Source: Diplosphaera chodatii (lineage: Eukaryota > Chlorophyta > Trebouxiophyceae > Prasiolales > Stichococcaceae). Taken from it: a DNA stretch of 64,000 bases. The notes below the pieces were generated by a model. The model saw nothing but the letters and a program-made list of their open reading frames with translations, was not told where the DNA came from and made no database searches. The stretch is taken from contig JAALGY010000051.1 in assembly GCA_032358165.1 (NCBI GenBank), positions 744,001 through 808,000 on the forward strand, in the 5' to 3' direction. Each line of letters starts with the position of its first letter. Position 1 is the first letter of the stretch. Below, piece after piece: positions 41,501 through 51,948 of this stretch. The translations under genes and the position numbers were made by a program.

Positions 41501-44500
41501 GCACAAGCGGCAAGCACTGCACGTCAGAAGGGGCTGAGCGGTGTCCCTGCGGCATACGGCACCTGCTGCATGCACATCAGGTAGCAACATGGGCTGGACA
41601 TATATGTGCATGAATAACCGTCCTACTGCCGGACTCAGGCAATCATCGCACTTGCGAGTTGTGAGGTCCCAAGCGTCGCCGTACCTGTGATCTTGCCGAG
41701 GGTGCGGGGGTCGATGGCGAGCTTGCGCGCAATGGCGCCGCTGGGCTGGTACACGACCCGCACCGTCGTCAGCAGCCGCCGCGCCGTCTGTGCCGCCTGC
41801 GCCGCTGTCATGGGCGCCGGCTCCAGCGCCACCCGCAGCATGCCGCCCCCCTTGACCGGCACCTTCTCACCCTGCAGCATGCACCCCATGACTCAATCAT
41901 CACCCGGACACTTCATCATGATTACCACTAGTATCCTGGCAGCAGCAGCTCTTAGGCTGGCAGTGGCCATAGACCCACCGTCAAGAGGCGAGCATGGGCG
42001 CGACACCATGGCCACATGCACCCTGCTCGGAAGGCCGCACCTTGCGCGTGAAGCCGGCGCTGCCGGGGTCCAGCACCGTGACGGCGCAGCCGTAGTAGGC
42101 GCGGCCCACGAACAGGGCGCGGGCGCCCGACTGCAGCTCCGCGCCGCCGCTGCTTCCTGCCGCCAGCGCCGTCGCCATGCGCGGGTCCGGCGCGGGGTTC
42201 CGCCGCAGGGTGACCTGCCATCGGGGTGCAGTCTCATCAGCATGTGATTCCGCTGCAAAATTTTCAGGCCCAGCAGTGTTCCACTCCATGGACCCACTTT
42301 GGTCACAACGAGCCTGCTGTGGGTATCTCAGCACTCGGAACGACCAAAACGAGGTCTGCAGCACACGCTGGAGGCCCCTATCAGTGGGCAGCTGCTCTGT
42401 GGGCGGCGTGATGGCGCCGGCGTGCTGCCGCGCACCTGCAGCGGCACGCGCAGCTCGGCCTTGGCGAAGCGCTTCTCCACGGTGCCGTCCAGCTGGCGCA
42501 CCAGCCCCTCGCACGGCCGCACGTGCAGCACCACGTCCGTCGGCCCCACCTCCAGGCCCTGCAGCCAGCGGATGTTTTGTGCACATCAGTGGACATGCCC
42601 TCGACACAGGGACTGCCAGCCTGTGCAATAGGGAACAGAGTGCAGCAGGCCTCGTCCGCAAGGGGCTTGATGTCAGCTGATAACGGGGCCATCGAATTGT
42701 TTCGCACACTACAAAAACTCTCTCGGTATGGGCTTGATTACACAGTCACAGGCGAGAGGCGGACCTGCTGCGTGACGGCCTCGTTGGACAGCTTGGTGTT
42801 CAGGAAGCCCCACTCGTCCGCCTCCGCCGGGCCGTGCCGCTGCGACCGCAGCTCCCCGCCGTCGCCCTTGCTCATGTGCAGCGCGCGGTCCGACACCCCG
42901 AACACCAGCGCCTCCTGCAGCCACACCAGCAGCGCAATGTAAATACCATATCTGCACAGTGCTCTGAGGGAAAGCAGGGCAACCAGCTGATCGTGCTGCA
43001 AGCTCATATCTCCCAGCGACAATGGGCATCGGCAGGTCCTGCGTTTTGCCAGATCCTTGACGCCACACCTCGCAGATGCCAACGCACCTGCAGGTAGGGC
43101 CACTTCACCCAGCATTTTTCGCCCAGGGTGCTGGGCGCCACCATGTCTGCCGTGATCTCCGCGCCATTCAGAGCATCCCGAAGTCCCTGCATGCAAGCCT
43201 CACGGGCTTATCAGCGAAGACGCTCCGGCCAACATCGAATCTGGCCCACTCTCTTGCATGCAGGCAGGTGTAGCAGCTGCCACCACATGATGTCTGGCCA
43301 CGGTGCATTACAGTGCCAGCAGCACAGCAGTCCTCCGCACCTTGACCTTCAGGATGAGGCTCTCCTTGCCGGAGGGCCGCCCAAAGACCGCCACGCCGGC
43401 CTGCCGCACGTCCGGCAGCACCTGCAGCGTCTTCAGCGTTGCAAAGCCCGCTGGAGACTCGGGGCCGGCCTTTGTGCCGGGGAACACCTGCACCATCCAG
43501 GCACGAGTGGACAGTCGAACAGACTGGAGGTAGCTCATGCCACCCCAGGCATTTAGTGCGGAGCAGGATTCACGACACGCACGGCCATGTGACGTTTTGT
43601 CATGCACATTGCAAGAAGAACCCACCGCTGGCACGAAGCCCCTGGTGCCGTCGGGCAGCGGCGGCGGCGGCGGCACACGCAGGCACCGGCTGTTGGGCTG
43701 CTGCACGCTGGCAAACTGGCTGGGCAGCGTGGATGCGCAGTAGTATGTCTCGTCTGAGCCTGCAGCACAAGCAGGAACACACAGGGTCACACAGGGCACG
43801 CTATCATGCCCAACAGGCCCAGTTGCAAGCTGCGCTGCAGCCTGCGTACCGAGCTGGGGTGAGATGGCACGACGAAATCTTCGGGTTGCAAACACGACAA
43901 CGCTCACCCTCTTTGTACTCGAAGACCAGCATGTCGCCCAGCTTATTGCGCGCCCGCTCTGCATCTGTCAGCCGGGCCGGCGGCACCGACTTTGCTGCTG
44001 ACAGCAGCCGCTGCTCATCCACAAAGGGCACCTGCGCGCAGAAAACAACGATCAATCAGCAAAGCGGCACTTCATCAGCCAGCAGGTGCTTGCTGGTGAA
44101 GATGCTGTGCCAACCCTGACAAGCCTCCGCTGAGGAACAGAGGCCAACAGGCTGGAGTCAAGTACGCAGGAACAAGTATGCAGCAAAGTGAAGGGTTGAG
44201 CTCACCAGGACGATGCCCTCCCAGTCGTTGCGCTTGCCCTCCTGGTCGACCCTGAAGTCGGTGGGGTAGAAGTCCAGCACAGGGGACTGCGGGTCCTTCA
44301 TCAGGAACTGCATGAACCAGCCATGGCGGATCACTCAAGGCGGAGGTCTAGCATGCGGCTTCCACGAGGTTACGGACAACACGGTACACCGCATACGCTT
44401 GACAACCCATCCATCCTGATACCGGCAGAGTTTGTAGCAGTCCTGCACCTCGAAGGGCTGCGGCAGCAGGCGGCAGGAAGCTGCCGGCAGCACCGCCAGC

Positions 44501-47500
44501 AGCTGCTCAAAGGGCAGGAACGGCGCCCCCGGTTCAAAGGCTACCTGAGCCAACCAGAATGCGCATGTCAACAGGAAGCAGCCGTTTTCCCAATCTGATG
44601 GCATGCACCAGATGACAAATGAATGGTTGCTGGGCACATTCACCAACCGACCAAGGTTGCAACTGCAACAATGTGCAAGGCCGCACCTTTGTGGACGCTA
44701 TGTCTGTCATGTCGGAGGTGATTGGTGCGTAGTGGAACGGGTAGTACCACGTCCACGAGGCCACACCCCTGTAAGCAGGCAGCACTGACCTTACGCTCTC
44801 TGCCCTTCGGATGTGTGATCACCGCAGCAGGAGCGGCTCAATTACAGCACAGCTGCCAGCACTTGACGCTCGGCATGTGCGGCAGCGCCTCTTCAGATCA
44901 GGTCCAGCACGCAATACGCCGGCGACGCACCGGTAGTAGTACTCCAGCACCCAGTGCAGGCCCTCCACGAAGGCGTCCACCACGCGGCGGCGGCCCGCGG
45001 CATCACCCCGCTTGATCTCCAACTTGTCCGAGTAGTACTTCTCCTGCAGCGCCATGCGTGTTCAGGTCAGCAAATCCAGCTGATGCTCGAGTGGAACTTT
45101 GACACATCTGATTATCATGCGCACACGAAAGGACGTCTTGCCACATAACCAGCTGAGCAGATAGAGTGCCAGTGACAGCCCGCACAAACTTGGGTGCGGG
45201 TCCACAGCTCAGGAGGCGTGTGGCCTGCGCGGCGGCCCACCTTGAACTGCTGCAGGCCGGCGGCGCCCTGCCCCGACAGCATCAGCTCCCGCGCGAGGCG
45301 GCCCATCATGGTGGGGCCCTCCGGCTCGGGCTCGCTGGGCAGCCCCTCCAGGGCCGCCAGCATCGCCAGGTCAGTCGAGCCTGCAGGTGAATGGACCGAC
45401 CGTACCAGCCCTGGCAACGTGTTGATCATGACGTCAGCACAGGTCTGCAGGTGACTGCCCGCCTGCATCCCGGCATGCAACCACCACTGCTACATGTGAG
45501 GCTGCAACAGCATGGACAAGCCTGCGGCACAGAATGCTGTGCCAATCAGCTTACCGCCCAGCGCTGTGATGTCTGCATCTGTGATCGCAGCGTCATCATC
45601 GGCGTCCAGCTCGTTCGTCGGCTGCCGCTGCTGCGCCGGCGCCCTGCCCCCGCCCGCGCTGCCGTGGCCGAGGCCGGCGCCACCATTGCCACCGCGCCCG
45701 CCGCGCCGTGACTTCTTCGACTCGAAATACTCAGCGTCCTGTGCAACACAGGCGTGAATGCTGCCAGGGCTGCTATGCAGAGACGCTGCAGGTACAAGGT
45801 GCTTTGCAGGTTTTGAGGACGAGGTCACGCCTGCTGCCCTTGGGGTCACGGCCGGACAAGTGCAGCCAGATCGTGCAGCCTTGGTGTTTTGCCAGCACGT
45901 GTTGCTGTGTGAGGCTGTGCCCCATCGCGGTGCGCGCACCTGCGCCCGCAGCTCCAGGGTCTCCTGCTCCAGGTGGGACAGGCGGTCCAGCAGCATCTGC
46001 AGCCGGCGCCGGTTGAGCTGCCCCGCCTCCGTGAGGTACCCCCCCATCGCCGGCAGCAGCTGCTTGTAGATGGCAAAGATCTTGTCCAGCGCGCCCTCCG
46101 CGATGTCCAGCGTCGGCAGCGCTGCGGCAGACGAGTTGGCAATGCTGACAAGATATGTGCTTGGTTGGTGCCCAGCAACGGCACTGCTGACGTGCGCGAC
46201 ATCAGCCCAGCCCTCATATGACTTAGTACGACCTCTGTACGGTGCTACACAGCAGAGGGAGGTGCAGGTTGGACATGAGATTGTGAGGCAGTTGTGCAGC
46301 GCCTCACATGGCAGGAAGTCGTTGCCGATCAGCATGCAGAACAGCACGAAGTCGTCGATGACGCGCTCCAGCTCGAATGTGAAGCCCAGCACCTCCGCCG
46401 GCTGCTGGAACTCCAGCTCCAGGTAGTCCCGAAGCAGACCCACCTGGTGCACGCAAACCAGCGCCGCTGGATCTCCGCACCATATATGCTTTATAATCGG
46501 TGATAACGCTGACCCTGGTGTGTTGTGAAAGCCTTTTGATAAATACAGTCCCAGAGCACACCACGAAAAGAAGATCCGCTCAATAGCAGACCAGGCACCT
46601 GGAAGAGGATGAAGTGCTCGGCGCAGGGGTTCTCCAGCACCTCGCGCGCCGGCCTGCCCCTTGCACCCCCTACGGCCAACACAACTTTGCTCGCATGAAT
46701 GACTTGCTTCGACTGCATATGGCATGTATGAGGGTCTCTCCTTCCAGGCTGCGGCATTGCTGATGCAACTGGTAACCGTGTGCTTGCCAAAGGCGGCAGT
46801 TCTGGTCCAAACACAACCCACCTGAGTATGAGACGACCTCGCGCAGCAGACAGAAGTGGGGCTCGTGCGTGACGAGGCTGAGCATGATGAGGTCGGCGTC
46901 CAGGCCGTACAAGCAGTGCCGCTGGTTGGGCTGCCATGGGTGCGCGGTATCGCGCTTTGCCCAGCGTATGTACTCCATGATCTTGTGCTCCCCCTCGCCC
47001 GGCACATCATGACCTGCCGAGTGAACACTGCCTGTGTATGGTGCCGCTTAGGACTGCTTCGGGGTGCATCTGTCCATACATCTGAGCATCAGTCTCAGTG
47101 CTCTGCTTGAGGCACGCCCGCGTCCGCAGTCGATGCAGAGCAAAGCAGGAGAATACTGCGGCGCAGTGCTCACCAGAGAACACAATGCGGGGGCGCTGCC
47201 ACACTGGGTCGTTGGCCATCTTGTGGCGGATGAAGAAGCGCAGGTGGTCGCCCAGCCGCGCCATGAACGCGGTGCCCGGCGTGATGCAGTTGGAGTCAAA
47301 GGCCTCCTCTCCCGGCGGCGGTCCCTCGCCCTTCCGTGCCGCTGCCGCTGCTGCCTGACGGACAGCATAGTGGAGACATGCTCAAATCCCAGATGAGTCC
47401 CCCCAAGTGTGCTCAGCGACGTGCATTTGCCATCTTGCAGGGTCAGGAGTGCGCCTCACCTCCTCCGCGTCGCGAGCTGAACGAAAGCGGCGCGCCCGCT

Positions 47501-48114
47501 GCTGGTTCATCTTCGCACGAGGTGCGACGCCTGTTGCGCCAAATGACCCGTGATGTCACACTGGCTGCCGGCAATGGTCTACTGCACTGGCATGTGTGCT
47601 GCATGCAATACTGAACCATCAGGCCCGACAATGCTGAAGCTGGGTGCAAGCCTGCGCACCATCGATGGCCATGAACAGCAGCTGCTGCGGCTTGGCAATC
47701 TGCACCAGCCTGTCCAAATAGTTGAACGTGCGAACGACCATCTCCGCTTCCGTCAGCTTGGTCGACGGGTCGTTGCCGTGGGTGCAATTGTGGATGATGC
47801 CGTTCATGTCCAGGTACAGGTTGTCAAACTCCGGGATGGCGGCCACGCCCACCGGCTGATTGACCAGCGGATACCGCTCGGACAGCCAGCGGTAAAATTT
47901 GGGGATGCCTGCGCCGGTGCACACAGGCATCGCATGCACGGCAACACGCAAGCGAGCACCGCTCGACGATGAGTTTATGGCCTCAGCACGCAGTCGCTGG
48001 ACAGCATGGCAAACCGCGTGCCACAGCTGCGCATGCGCCATGGCTGGCACCCTGGCAGCTGCCCGCATGCAGAACATGTTGTGCAAACATCGTTGGAGGA
48101 GAGGACTCACCCAT
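35779..48114 (-). CDS. XRN1: XRN1-type cytoplasmic 5'-3' exoribonuclease with long low-complexity tail
   Basis: Degrades decapped mRNA from the 5' end. A 12.3-kb gene with about thirty exons. Coding starts with a 4-nt exon (ATGG, 48114-48111), then 47908-47660 ([38 protein letters not shown]) and 47530-47460 ([15 protein letters not shown]). Catalytic region 1 continues with [15 protein letters not shown] and [13 protein letters not shown] (about 46995-46850). Region 2 has [16 protein letters not shown] (about 46370-46310), then [15 protein letters not shown]. Later come [35 protein letters not shown] and [19 protein letters not shown] (about 44270-44210). XRN1-specific domains follow, including the SH3-like block ARGTVVG...[15 protein letters not shown] with LLNLSKPQ (about 40190 and 39860-39735). 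From 39500 to the stop is a Pro/Ala/Gln-rich tail, linked in matching phase. XRN2/XRN4 proteins lack the SH3-like module, so XRN1 is preferred. Confidence 0.92.
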
Positions 48115-48994
48115 AGCTGATTTCTCTGTCAGCTGAACGAAATCGAGATATGCGTAACGCGCCTTCACCCCTGTAAAACGCGGGGCTGGTAGGCAGTAAT
48201 CAGCAAGGCTTGATGGCAAACCAGACAGGACCGACAAAAGAGAGCAGACCCCTACAATGCAATGCCAAACGACGTCTACGCTTCTGTATCTCCTCCTCTA
48301 CATGCTAGCGCATCAGTGTCTATATTGAGCCGGTCCAGCAATGCAAACCGGCTTTGCCTATGTTTAGCACGCCAAGAGTGTACTTACCGACATTTACCTG
48401 TTATTCTCAGTTTCTGCGTGCTGATGCGGATCTGACGAGGACCTGCCTCACGTGCCATGTACCGAAGCTACTCGACGGTAACAGCTTTCATTACAGCATC
48501 TGCGACTTCACAAGCTGCAGAACAGACAGCTACAACTGTATTCGTACCCGGCTGCCGTTGCGTACAAATTTCTGGTGAGTACTGTCCTGTCTCTTGTTCG
48601 TGCTTACGAGGTGGGCAACTGCGGTGCACGCCCCGTTGCGAATGCCATACTTGCCACGCTTCCGGTGTGATGCTATTCCATGTCAGCTTGCACGCATGGT
48701 GTAGTGGCCCATTATAGTCTCCAGTCTGTCTGCGTTGCGCTGTTACCCCGTGCTGCCTGGGGTTTCCAGTGTCACCACCTTATAATAAGCACCATGAAGC
48801 AGCGCTCTTGTTTCGGAATCTGCTTTCATTATGCTATCATCGATAGACAATGATGCTTGGGCAGGTGACGATGTGTGATCACGCTTCTGAATGATGTGCT
48901 GACCGAGGTGTTGCCATGCTCTGCAGGTAGCTGCTGCGCGGAGCAGAGCGCTCTGCCATAGCAACATCAGCTACTAGGCCCTTCCTTCGCACAC
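48115..48994. promoter_or_regulatory. Divergent 5' region between XRN1 and an unknown small gene
   Basis: About 880 bp, AT-richer than the coding DNA. It holds the XRN1 promoter and 5' UTR next to 48115 and the promoter of the small gene near 48995. Frames inside are short and featureless. Confidence 0.45.
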
Positions 48995-49730
48995 ATGTCG
49001 GTCCTGGCTCTGGCACGGCCCCACTCGGCGCCCGCCGCAGCGCAGGGTGGCACTGGTCGCGGCTGCGGCTGCGCCGCGCTGTTCTCGCGCCCGTACCGCC
49101 GCAGCAGCAGCCTTTCGCAGTCACCGTTGTCGGCCGGTCCAGGCTCAGGTGGGTGCTGGGCACGGCTCCTGCTGTGTTGATAGGCAGTCGATGCACCAGG
49201 CACCTCTTGCACACCCGGGTTCTCAAGCTTCTGCTGAGACTGCTAGCAGCACCGTTACTACGCTTGAGCTCATGATCGCGTGACGGGCACACTAAAACAT
49301 GCTTGTCGCCAGCAGGTCGGCGACACTATCCTGAGGAGTTTGCGCAGACAGCCGAGCTGGGCGTGGACCACTTCGACAAGCGCAGCGCGGCAGAGGTAGA
49401 GCGCGACTTCCGTGCCATGGTGCGGGCCAGTAGCCCGCTACAGATGCACGACGATGCGGCGCACCAGCTGCCAGTGGGTACGTTTGGTTGCGCGCCACAC
49501 GCAGCCCACATGCACATGCTGCATGCTTCGTGTTTGTTCTGAAGAGATATCATGTTCTTGGCATGCTCTGTGCATGGGTGAACGTGAAGACGGTGCACAC
49601 TGAGGTGCACTCACCGTGCTCAGGTGTCGAGCTGTTCGCTATGGACTTGGGGCCGACGTCAGGACGGCGGGTGCGGCCGCCTGTTGCGTCCCCAGACTAT
49701 CAGCCGCGTTGGCTGGACGCTCCGCAATAG
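48995..49730 (+). CDS. Unknown small protein, probably organelle-targeted
   Basis: I do not recognise this family. Three exons (48995-49148, 49316-49477, 49624-49730) join in phase to 423 nt and 140 residues. Junctions are good: TCAG/GTGGGT to CAG/GTCGG, and GTGG/GTACG to CAG/GTGTC. The first about 50 residues are Ser/Ala/Arg-rich with almost no acidic residues (MSVLALARPHSAPAAAQ..., RPYRRSSSLSQSP), typical of a plastid or mitochondrial transit peptide. The mature part is acidic and hydrophilic: RHYPEEFAQTAELGVDHFDK, then AAEVERDFRAMVRASS. The C-terminus VELFAMDLGPTSG...YQPRWLDAPQ has the look of a conserved short tail. There are no membrane segments or Cys motifs. It is divergent from XRN1. 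Confidence 0.65.
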
Positions 49731-50193
49731 CATCAGCGGGGCACATTGCTGGTTGCGCAGCTGCTTCAGCATGTTTGGTAGAAGAAGCCTCGGTCCTGCT
49801 CAGTGCATCGGTGCCCGTGGTATGTCATCATGTGAGCAACCAGACTCGGAGTGTTGTGTCTTTAGTGTACCATATGCTGCTTTCTTTGATCCAGAACAGT
49901 TGTGAGTGCAGCTTGACAGCGAGATTCTCAGTAGGGAGAAGTCAACCCGCTTGCGGTTTTAGATCGGTTTCCGGCTGGATGGTGAGAGTTGATGAGGGCA
50001 TGCACTGTGGTTGCAATGCCCACAAAGGCTTGTTGGTATGACGTTGCTATTTGGTAGCTCAGTCTGGTTGTAATCTTCGGTCTGATTCACCTTCGTTTGA
50101 CACGGTGACCACAGCGCAGTCTCAGGGTTCAGTCTGCATCTGCATGGCAGGCGACACCCAAGGAGCTGACAACCCTGTGGCTCCAAGGCCGCC
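49731..50193. other. Convergent 3' gap between unknown small gene and glutaredoxin
   Basis: 463 bp between facing stop codons, holding two 3' UTRs. No gene, repeat or RNA feature seen. Confidence 0.4.
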
Positions 50194-51092
50194 CTAGATG
50201 CCCTCCACCAGCTTGGCCAGCTCGCCAGACTGCTTTAGCCGCTCGGTGTCGTCACCGCCGCCAATGAACTGCACATGCAGATGTGACGTTCAGCTGTCAC
50301 ATGCAATGCTTCCTCGCTGCGAAGCATCACCACCCCAGCATGCATGCTACCTCTCTACAAGGGAGCAGGGCGGTTGCATGTGAGCAACAACCATGATGCT
50401 CACCTTCTGGTTGATGAACACGCGGGGCACAGATGTGCCGCCGGTCTTCTTGCCCAGCTCGCTCTGGATGTCGCTGCCATCATCCCGCTGGTCGAGCTGC
50501 ACGTCATAACACCACGACTCGTCGGCACGACTGATCACTCAACATCACTCAAAGTCTTGCCGCAGCGCACTATTGTCATCGCTGCTTGCCACGCCTGAGT
50601 TGCTTGGCACGTGGCACATCCCAGCAGTAGTACTTGAGGGTGTCAGCATTCTGCAAGATGAGCATAGATAACACACCTCCAGGACGGTGACCTTGCTCAT
50701 ATCGAGGACGCTGCCAATTGCCCGCTTGGCCTTGGCGCAGAAGGGGCAGTAGCTCTTCGAGAAGATGACGACCTGCTTGTGCAGCGACAATCGCTGTTCA
50801 GCATGCGCCACCAAACGAGATCGTGCACCATCTGAAAGCATACTTTGATGCTGATGCACATTAACTTGACTTAGGCGCTGCCGGAGTGATACAGGTCATG
50901 CGCTCCCAAATGGCCTGTCACATGCATGCATCATCAAGCATGCAGGCACACGGCAGGCACCGAGAGCGCAGGGCATAGGCAGCACACCTTGTTCTGGTCG
51001 ATCGTGGTTTGCACCAGCTCCTTGGCACCCATCCCGCTGCGTTTGGCAGGAGTACGAGCTTCAGCACCCTCCTTGGAACCGCATAAACCCAT
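50194..51092 (-). CDS. Class I glutaredoxin (CPFC active site) with possible N-terminal acylation signal
   Basis: Small thiol oxidoreductase that reduces disulfides and deglutathionylates proteins using glutathione. Minus-strand exons 51092-50988, 50772-50677, 50496-50404 and 50268-50194 total 369 nt and 122 residues. Active site is SKSYCPFCAKAK, a class I variant of CPYC. The glutathione-binding features are TGGTSVPRVFINQKFIGGGDD (cis-Pro loop TSVP and GG...DD), and the C-terminal helix ends LAKLVEGI. The proposed start MGLCGSKEGAEA has Gly2, Cys4 and Ser6, the pattern of N-myristoylation plus palmitoylation. A longer frame continues upstream to 51398 but has no family features, so the 51092 start is preferred though not proven. 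If the short start is right the protein may be membrane-anchored (inference). Confidence 0.9.
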
Positions 51093-51948
51093 CAGCTTGA
51101 GGACAGCAACTGCAGAGCGACGCTGCACCTGGTGCTGGTCTTCTGATTGGTGTTTGCACACGTCTGGCTGGCTGCGAATCCGATCGTGCACAGTGCCAAT
51201 GCTGCTACAGTCACAACAACAAGCGATCGCTTTGTTGGCTTCTGCATGTTCTGCAGGCGTGATGCAGAAGATGGCGTCACGCGTGTCAGGCGAGAACATG
51301 CAGGCATTACGAAGCTGAGCTGTAGGGTATTGCACCACCTTGTCTGGGTCTGGGACAGTGGGCCTGGACTGGGAGCCCCTGGCATTGGGTATGCACATGA
51401 TGTGCAGGCTGTGGGTAACTGGTGAGGGTGGAAGCTACTGGGTTCAGTATACATCAAGCTGGTGTAGCAGTCGATGGTATCACATGTCATCTAGCTGTGC
51501 ACAACAGCTTGAGCAAAGGCGCAAAGGTCAGTGCCCAACTATCACCATACCGTATGTTCGAAAACTGGCCAGCATTGCCAGGCGCTGCAGAAGGCGAGGC
51601 TTCATGCAAAACCTTGACAGAAGTGTCAAAATGCATGCCTTGCATGTCGCGGCCAACATGATCGACCACATACAACAACAGCTACGGATGACATCAATGC
51701 TGGGAATCAAATTTCCCAGTGACATTGATGCTCGCAGCACCTCTCGTGGTCCCACACACACCAGCTCATAGGTTTGAGCGCAGCCGCCACATACACTGTA
51801 GTGGGTCCTCCCCACTGTCCACACTGTTGTACCAACATTGCATGCGATTGCGTTGCATCGCATTGCGTCACATCATCGTCGCTCTCCTGCTGTCTGTCTG
51901 CAGTCTACTGAGCAGCACAAAGGCTGTATGTCCCCACAGCCGCCACGC
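51093..51948. promoter_or_regulatory. Glutaredoxin 5' flank and 3' flank of the next gene, with a strong hairpin
   Basis: 856 bp. The near side holds the glutaredoxin promoter and 5' UTR; the far side holds the 3' UTR of the gene ending at 51949. An imperfect 15-bp-stem hairpin lies at 51692-51730. A signal-peptide-like frame (KRSLVVVTVAALALCTIGFA) at about 51245-51180 could not be joined to the glutaredoxin. Confidence 0.45.
51692..51730. repeat. Intergenic inverted repeat (hairpin)
   Basis: Left arm CATCAATG+CTGGGAA (51692-51706) pairs with TTCCCAG (51713-51719) and CATTGATG (51723-51730), with a 6-nt loop and a 3-nt bulge (TGA). Fifteen perfect base pairs in 39 bp is well above chance for a spacer. 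Confidence 0.8.

Noticed and set aside
45490..47028. Minus-strand open frame of 512 codons
   Set aside because: It runs through introns of XRN1, with the conserved XRN blocks only in parts of it; frame stays open by composition.
51092..51490. Signal-peptide-like frame upstream of glutaredoxin
   Set aside because: Linking it to the glutaredoxin frame would need an intron of about 20 bp; no usable splice pair exists, so it is probably not part of the gene.
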